A stretch of 8,070 nucleotides of DNA from Candidatus Saccharimonadota bacterium (lineage in GTDB: Bacteria; Patescibacteriota; Saccharimonadia; Saccharimonadales; JACDBH01). Location: the NCBI GenBank assembly GCA_020428565.1, contig JAGQMT010000011.1:1-8070 (forward strand), in the 5' to 3' direction. Numbering within the stretch: position 1 is the stretch's first letter; each line of letters starts with the position of its first letter. The notes beneath the pieces were generated by a model. That model saw nothing but the letters and a program-made list of their open reading frames with translations, made no database searches and had not been told where the DNA came from. The translations under genes and the position numbers were made by a program. Positions 4,296 to 8,070 of this stretch are shown here, in pieces.

Positions 4296-5798
4296 ATGAA
4301 TTGGAAAACGATTTTTGCTTCGTTAAAAAACAAGGACATGCAGTCCCGTATAATGGCTGTGCTTGGAATGCTCTTGGTATTCCGTGTCTTAGCACATATT
4401 CCGATACCCCTCAGCGATCCTCAGACTCTCAAGGATGTATTAGAGAACGCCTTTAACGCCTCTCAGTCATCACAGCTAGTCAGTTTTATTAATGTCATAT
4501 CTGGCGGTGCATTAGCCAATTTCTCGATTATGCTTGTAGGTATGGGGCCATACATCAACGCCAGTATTATCATGCAGTTACTGACCAGGGCTATCCCTAA
4601 ACTAGAATCACTCAACAAAGAGGGTGAATTTGGTCGTAAAAAAATCAACCAGTACACACGTTTGCTGACTTTCCCTCTAGCCATCATTCAATCTATCGGT
4701 ATGATATTCCTAGTCAAACAAGTTGCCAGTAGTTTCTCTGGATTAGGAGACATTACGGCCGGGGCCGGCATGATGGGTTGGGTCTTAATGGTATCTGCCC
4801 TGACTACAGGCGCCATGATTCTTATGTGGCTGGGCGAACTTATCACCGAGAAAGGCATCGGTAATGGTATCAGCTTGATTATTACCATCGGTATCGTCAG
4901 TAGTCTACCTACCACCATAGCTGACATCTTCAGAAGCGTATATGACGCCGATAGTCCATGGCAAATCTTTGGTATTGGATTACCATTCAACCAAACCGCC
5001 TTTTACTACGCAGCCGGCATCAGTGCAGTCGTACTACTAACTACACTATTCGTAGTCAAAATCAACGAAGCTCAACGACAAATCACAGTAAATTATGCTA
5101 AGCGAGTGCAAGGCAGTCGAGCCTATGGTGGCGTGACGACAGTATTACCAATCAAACTTATAACTGCTGGTGTGATACCAGTCATATTTGCTATGGCCTT
5201 CCTTAGCTTACCAGCCTATGCGGGTCAAGTTATGCAATCAGCTAGTAGCGCCAACCTACAAGAATGGGGTGCCAAATTAACACTTTGGTTCCAAAACCCA
5301 AGCGCCCAAACCTTTGCAGCTGGTGGCTGGGAGCCATTCTTGTATCCAGTAGCTTACTTCTTGCTCGTAGTCATCTTTACCTACTTCTACACTGGAGTTA
5401 CCTTCAATAGTAAAGAAATCGCCGAAAATCTCCAGAAACAAGGCGGATTCATTGCAGACATTAGAGCTGGCAAAAAAACCGAAGAATACCTATCAAGAGT
5501 TGTTAATCGATTGACTTTGTTTGGCTCACTAGCCCTAGGCCTCTTGGCTATCACTCCAATCGCTGGTCAATACTTCTTACAAACGAACATTGCTATCGGT
5601 GGTACTAGCATCTTGATCCTTGTGTCCGTAGCGCTTGAGACACTACGCGCACTAGAGTCCAGAGCCTTGATGGTGACCTATGATCAATACAGCGAACCTG
5701 ACTTTTTTGGAGACGACGAAGAACAAGACGACTCCAAAACAGCCAAAAGACGACTACTCAGGCTACCAAAAGTCGGCCTCAAAAAAGCCAAGGCCTAG
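4296..5798 (+). CDS. secY: Preprotein translocase pore subunit SecY
   Basis: 500 codons. SecY is the channel of the Sec translocon, exporting unfolded proteins with SecE and SecA. Ten hydrophobic segments can be read. Family signatures: N-terminal cytoplasmic helix then ...LGMLLVFRVLAHIPIPL (TM1), GALANFSIMLVGMGPYINASI (plug/TM2; split here as GALANFSIMLVGM and GPYINASI), ITEKGIGNGISLII (about residues 183-196), YAKRVQGSRAYGG (C4 loop), and the C5 loop FNSKEIAENLQKQGGF then ADIRAGKKTEEYLSRV (about 370-400), where SecA and the ribosome dock. It is longer than the about 435 residues of E. coli SecY. The extra length is in external loops (near residues 209-228 and 308-345) and in a tail that is acidic then strongly basic (about 453-500). 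adk and map, which often follow secY, are missing. Start: the only sensible ATG, preceded by AGGGG 11 bases away. Confidence 0.96.
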   Translation: MNWKTIFASLKNKDMQSRIMAVLGMLLVFRVLAHIPIPLSDPQTLKDVLENAFNASQSSQLVSFINVISGGALANFSIMLVGMGPYINASIIMQLLTRAIPKLESLNKEGEFGRKKINQYTRLLTFPLAIIQSIGMIFLVKQVASSFSGLGDITAGAGMMGWVLMVSALTTGAMILMWLGELITEKGIGNGISLIITIGIVSSLPTTIADIFRSVYDADSPWQIFGIGLPFNQTAFYYAAGISAVVLLTTLFVVKINEAQRQITVNYAKRVQGSRAYGGVTTVLPIKLITAGVIPVIFAMAFLSLPAYAGQVMQSASSANLQEWGAKLTLWFQNPSAQTFAAGGWEPFLYPVAYFLLVVIFTYFYTGVTFNSKEIAENLQKQGGFIADIRAGKKTEEYLSRVVNRLTLFGSLALGLLAITPIAGQYFLQTNIAIGGTSILILVSVALETLRALESRALMVTYDQYSEPDFFGDDEEQDDSKTAKRRLLRLPKVGLKKAKA

Positions 5799-5847
5799 CT
5801 CAACGTCCTAAAAAAGCCCTACCTAAAAATAATTATCAAAAAACACT

Positions 5848-5876
5848 TTGCAAATCAACTGTCTTTCTGCTATAAT
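5848..5876 (+). promoter_or_regulatory. Strong promoter for infA, giving a near-leaderless mRNA
   Basis: TTGCAA (5848-5853), an ideal 17-base spacer, then a perfect TATAAT (5871-5876). The start point, about 7 bases on, would be near 5883-5885, only 6-8 bases before the infA ATG at 5891, so the mRNA would be almost leaderless and has no room for a Shine-Dalgarno. This is the best promoter match in the window. Confidence 0.8.
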
Positions 5877-5890
5877 CAGAACTGATATTT

Positions 5891-6112
5891 ATGGCTAAAA
5901 ACAAGGAAGTTATCGAGCTATCCGGCACTATTGTCGAAACATTACCCGGAACGCAGTTTCGTGTAGAGCTTGAAAATGGCCATCAAATCATTGCTCATGT
6001 AGCAGGTAAGATGCGGAAACATTTTATTCGTATTGTACCCGGCGATAGTGTAACGGTAGAGCTAACACCTTACGACCTTACAAAGGGTCGTATAACCTAC
6101 CGAAAAAACTAA
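5891..6112 (+). CDS. infA: Translation initiation factor IF-1
   Basis: 73 codons, the standard length (72). IF-1 is a single OB-fold protein that binds the 30S A site and aids IF-2 and IF-3 during initiation. The family pattern is clear: MAKNKEVIELSGTIVETLPG, then FRVELENGHQIIAHVAGKMR, then IRIVPGDSVTVELTPYDLTK and GRITYR at the end. The ATG is fixed by the N-terminus and lies only about 15 bases after the -10 box, so it is probably translated from a very short leader. It stands 92 bases after secY and 150 bases before rpmJ, each gap with its own signals, so it may form its own small transcription unit. Stop TAA. Confidence 0.97.
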   Translation: MAKNKEVIELSGTIVETLPGTQFRVELENGHQIIAHVAGKMRKHFIRIVPGDSVTVELTPYDLTKGRITYRKN

Positions 6113-6141
6113 GCCACCTGAGCGAAAACATTGGAACTTTA

Positions 6142-6194
6142 CAAGAGAATACATAGAATTTACTCACCATGAGTAAAGTAGATGTATCTTTTTG
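6142..6194 (+). terminator. Long imperfect hairpin with short T-run after infA
   Basis: Inner stem TTTACTC (6159-6165) with GAGTAAA (6171-6177), loop ACCAT. Outer stem ATACAT (6149-6154) with ATGTAT (6182-6187). Further pairing of 6142-6147 with 6189-6194 includes two G-U pairs. Five T follow at 6189-6193. It is AT-rich, so weaker than a classic terminator, but its place after the infA stop suits partial termination or attenuation before rpmJ. Confidence 0.5.
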
Positions 6195-6222
6195 CAAGGG
6201 GTTCTATGAACTTCAATATTAT
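6192..6222 (+). promoter_or_regulatory. Candidate promoter for rpmJ-rpsM-rpsK-rpsD-rpoA
   Basis: TTGCAA (6192-6197), the same -35 hexamer as the infA promoter, then TATTAT (6217-6222, 5/6) after a 19-base spacer, which is longer than ideal. RNA would start near 6229, about 34 bases before rpmJ, leaving room for its strong Shine-Dalgarno. The -35 box overlaps the T-run of the hairpin just upstream. Confidence 0.4.
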
Positions 6223-6262
6223 TAAGCAGTGAGTCAACTCGTTAGAAAGGAGTCTGATCCGC

Positions 6263-6379
6263 ATGAAAGTGCGTGCAAGTGTAAAAAAGATTAGCCCCGA
6301 CGACAAGATTGTGCGTCGCAAGGGCCGTATATACGTTATAAATAAATCTAAACCAAAGCATAAGCAGAGACAAGGTTAG
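6263..6379 (+). CDS. rpmJ: Large-subunit ribosomal protein bL36, zinc-less form
   Basis: 38 codons, the exact family length. bL36 is a small 23S rRNA-binding protein near the base of the L7/L12 stalk region. The sequence begins MKVRASVKKI and ends HKQRQG, both hallmarks, with the VRRKGRIYVI core. In the common form C11, C14, C27 and H33 bind zinc. Here positions 11, 14 and 27 are Ser, Asp and Asn, and only H33 remains, so this is the C-minus type that cannot bind zinc in the usual way. AGAAAGGAG (6244-6252), 10 bases before the ATG, is a strong Shine-Dalgarno. rpsM follows after 4 bases. The gene is easily missed by length cut-offs. Confidence 0.95.
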   Translation: MKVRASVKKISPDDKIVRRKGRIYVINKSKPKHKQRQG

Positions 6380-6383
6380 TTAG

Positions 6384-6770
6384 ATGGCAAGAATTTCCGG
6401 CGTTACAATTCCTAATGATAAACAGATTGAAACAGCACTTACATACGTATATGGTATTGGCTTGACATCTAGTAAGGATATTTTAACAAAGTCAAATATT
6501 GATCCAGTAACTCGCGTAAAAGACTTAACAGATTCTGAGATTTCAAAAATTCAGGATGTTATCAATTCCAAATATATAGTTGAAGGCGAGCTTCAAAGAA
6601 TAGTAACAGCTAATATTAAACGTCTAAAGGATATAAACTCTTACCGAGGTTTCAGGCATAAAAGCAGTTTACCTTCTCGCGGTCAGCGAACTCGTACAAA
6701 TGCTAGAACCAGACGTGGTAAAAAAGTTACTGTTGGGGGAACCAAGAAGAAGGCTCCAGCTAAGACCTAG
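6384..6770 (+). CDS. rpsM: Small-subunit ribosomal protein uS13
   Basis: 128 codons, slightly longer than the usual 118-125. uS13 sits in the 30S head, forms intersubunit bridges to 23S rRNA and uL5, and its C-terminal tail touches the P-site tRNA. Seen: MARISGVTIPNDKQIETALT, then YVYGIGLTSSKDIL (helix-two-turns-helix region), then GELQRIVTANIKRL and YRGFRHKSSLPSRGQRTRTN, then ARTRRGKK and a Lys-rich end. The ATG gives the canonical MARI/MARISG start. AAGG at 6372-6375 is a weak ribosome site in the end of rpmJ. Typical alpha-operon position before rpsK. Confidence 0.97.
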   Translation: MARISGVTIPNDKQIETALTYVYGIGLTSSKDILTKSNIDPVTRVKDLTDSEISKIQDVINSKYIVEGELQRIVTANIKRLKDINSYRGFRHKSSLPSRGQRTRTNARTRRGKKVTVGGTKKKAPAKT

Positions 6771-6779
6771 GATTAAATT

Positions 6780-7190
6780 ATGGCAGAAGTAGAATCATTA
6801 GTTACAAAACCAGTATCAAAAAAGAAGAAAGCAAAGAGAAGTGTGCCTTATGGCCAAGTTCATATTTTGGCATCATTTAATAATACTATTGTCACCTTTG
6901 CTGACAGTAAAGGTGCAGTTTTAACATTTGCTAGTGCTGGTAGCTGCGGTTTTAGAGGCTCAAAAAAGGGTACGGCATACGCAGCACAGGTCGCAGCAGA
7001 GAAAGCGACTCAGACAGCCAAACAACAATTTGGCATTAAAAAGGTTGATATATATGTGAAAGGTATTGGTCAAGGCCGAGAATCTGTAATCAGAACTGTT
7101 GGTAGTTCAGATATATCTATTGATAAAATTATTGATGTTACAGGTGTACCTCATGGTGGAGTAAGACCCAGAAAGGCAAGAAGGGTATAA
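6780..7190 (+). CDS. rpsK: Small-subunit ribosomal protein uS11
   Basis: 136 codons (E. coli 129), with a longer Lys-rich N-terminus (residues 14-20). uS11 lies on the 30S platform near the mRNA exit and the E site. The core is unmistakable: GQVHILASFNNTIVTFADSK, then GSCGFRGSKKGTAYAAQVAA, then VKGIGQGRESVIR. The end reads DVTGVPHGGVRPRKARRV. In E. coli this region is PHNGCRPPKKRRV, where Asn119 of the Asn-Gly pair becomes isoaspartate. Here the matching residue is Gly126, so that modification is impossible. It starts 9 bases after rpsM with no clear Shine-Dalgarno; rpsD follows after 3 bases. Confidence 0.97.
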   Translation: MAEVESLVTKPVSKKKKAKRSVPYGQVHILASFNNTIVTFADSKGAVLTFASAGSCGFRGSKKGTAYAAQVAAEKATQTAKQQFGIKKVDIYVKGIGQGRESVIRTVGSSDISIDKIIDVTGVPHGGVRPRKARRV

Positions 7191-7193
7191 ATC

Positions 7194-7811
7194 GTGGCAA
7201 GAGATTTGCAACCAGTCGTAAAGCTTAGTAAACGGGAAGGTTATGCGCTTCATCCAAAAGCACATAAAGCGCTCGCAAAAAAAGCAGCACCTGCTACGAA
7301 AGGTGGGCGAAATTCCAGAAGCAAAGCAAGCCAGTACGCAATTCAACTTAGAGAAAAACAAAAAGTTAAAAGAATATACGGGCTACTAGAAAGACAGTTT
7401 AGCAAGCTTATGCAGGAAGCTAGCCGAAAGAAAGGTCAGTCTGGTACTCAGTTACTTCTATTTTTGGAGCAAAGACTTGATAATGTAGTTTACAGGAGCG
7501 GCTTTGCTGTTAGCAGGCGTGCTGCAAGACAGTTAGTTTCTCATGGCCACTTTAACCTTAACGGCCGACGTGTCGATATACCTTCGATTAGAGTTAGCCA
7601 AGGCGATAATATAACAGTTCGTGAATCCAGTAAAAAAACACATTATTTCACAAATCTTGACGATGTTAGTCCGGGCGGTCAGGAGAATGAGGCAACATGG
7701 CTTAAAGTCGATCGTAAAAAACTTGTCATAGATGTGAAGGCGTTACCAACGCGCGACGATGTTGAGCCAGATATCAATGAACAATTAATTATAGAGTATT
7801 ATTCACGCTAA
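7194..7811 (+). CDS. rpsD: Small-subunit ribosomal protein uS4, zinc-less form
   Basis: 205 codons, the normal length. uS4 nucleates 30S assembly on the 16S 5' domain, helps form the mRNA entry channel and can act as an autogenous regulator of the alpha operon. The start is GTG at 7194, giving the canonical MAR. The N-terminal domain reads MARDLQPVVKLSKREG where zinc-type proteins have cysteines at positions 9 and 12; here they are Val and Ser, and the whole protein has no cysteine. Next come QYAIQLREKQKVKRIYGLLE and the S4 RNA-binding domain (about residues 94-160): LEQRLDNVVYRSGFAVSRRA, RQLVSHGHFNLNGRRVDIPS. AGAAGGG about 9 bases upstream may be the ribosome site, within the end of rpsK. 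Confidence 0.96.
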   Translation: MARDLQPVVKLSKREGYALHPKAHKALAKKAAPATKGGRNSRSKASQYAIQLREKQKVKRIYGLLERQFSKLMQEASRKKGQSGTQLLLFLEQRLDNVVYRSGFAVSRRAARQLVSHGHFNLNGRRVDIPSIRVSQGDNITVRESSKKTHYFTNLDDVSPGGQENEATWLKVDRKKLVIDVKALPTRDDVEPDINEQLIIEYYSR

Positions 7812-7826
7812 GGAGGCAAGAAGAGT

Positions 7827-8070
7827 ATGTCAAAAAATATTTATACCCCAGGTGTAGTAAGTGTCAAAGATCACTCAGACAACAGTGCTACACTTACTAT
7901 TGAGCCACTTCACACTGGTTATGGAATGACACTTGGCAATAGTTTTAGAAGAGTATTACTTTCTAGTATAGCTGGTGCTGCTGTGACCGCTTTTAGGATA
8001 GAAGGTGGAACACATGAATTTACAACTGTTACGGGTGTTAAAGAAGACGTTGTTGATATCATGCTAGCAG
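7827..8070 (+). CDS. rpoA: RNA polymerase alpha subunit, N-terminal part
   Basis: Partial gene, 81 complete codons, cut by the right edge. Alpha dimerises and scaffolds assembly of the beta and beta-prime subunits. The N-terminal domain signature is plain: TIEPLHTGYGMTLGNSFRR (residues 24-42), then VLLSSIAGAAVTAFRIEGGT, then HEFTTVTGVKEDVVDIMLA. The ATG at 7827 is supported by a full-strength Shine-Dalgarno, AAGGAGG (7810-7816), 10 bases upstream and overlapping the rpsD stop. It is the last gene of the alpha-operon run seen here (rplQ would be expected next, outside the window). Confidence 0.96.
   Translation, partial: MSKNIYTPGVVSVKDHSDNSATLTIEPLHTGYGMTLGNSFRRVLLSSIAGAAVTAFRIEGGTHEFTTVTGVKEDVVDIMLA

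Noticed and set aside
6206..6232. Eight-codon reading frame (MNFNIIKQ) before rpmJ as a leader peptide
   Set aside because: It overlaps the proposed -10 box, has no ribosome site and no regulatory codon run.
1..8070. CRISPR array, insertion sequence with transposase, or toxin-antitoxin pair
   Set aside because: No regularly spaced repeats, transposase motifs or small adjacent toxin/antitoxin frames are present.

Overview
The window is a stretch of the bacterial spc and alpha ribosomal-protein operons. It runs from the end of rplE (uL5) to the start of rpoA. Gene order, small size and the missing rpmD (uL30), adk and map genes point to a Candidate Phyla Radiation (Patescibacteria) organism. 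Saccharibacteria (TM7) is my best guess from the overall look of SecY and the ribosomal proteins; I could not test this with a search. Code 11 reads every gene without interruption. All 14 visible stop codons are TAA (8) or TAG (6).

Layout. 1-281 is the 3' end of rplE. 259-524 is an unusual non-coding block: four consecutive hairpins, a degenerate second copy of the last codons of rplE (446-478), and a strong bidirectional intrinsic terminator (492-524). 533-1441 on the minus strand is a membrane-anchored protein resembling DKNYY-repeat proteins, which does not belong to the ribosomal operon. 1442-1714 is a divergent intergenic region with a candidate promoter and a structured leader in front of rpsN. 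1715-4207 is a tightly packed run of rpsN, rpsH, rplF, rplR, rpsE and rplO. secY (4296-5798) follows an 88-nt gap with a candidate promoter. infA (5891-6112) has a near-consensus promoter almost touching its start codon. After a 150-nt gap holding a hairpin/T-run and a candidate promoter come rpmJ (38 codons, 6263-6379), rpsM, rpsK, rpsD and the first 81 codons of rpoA.

How they work together. The genes encode small- and large-subunit ribosomal proteins, translation initiation factor IF-1, the SecY translocon pore and the RNA polymerase alpha subunit, a co-regulated growth module. In this genome the module seems to be broken into about four transcription units: up to rplE; rpsN-rplO (perhaps continuing into secY); secY/infA; and rpmJ-rpoA.

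The main points of interest are the foreign-looking gene plus terminator between rplE and rpsN, the duplicated rplE tail enclosing a hairpin cluster, the structured rpsN leader, and lineage-specific residue losses in uS11, bL36 and uS4. I see no evidence for a wholly new multi-gene system here.
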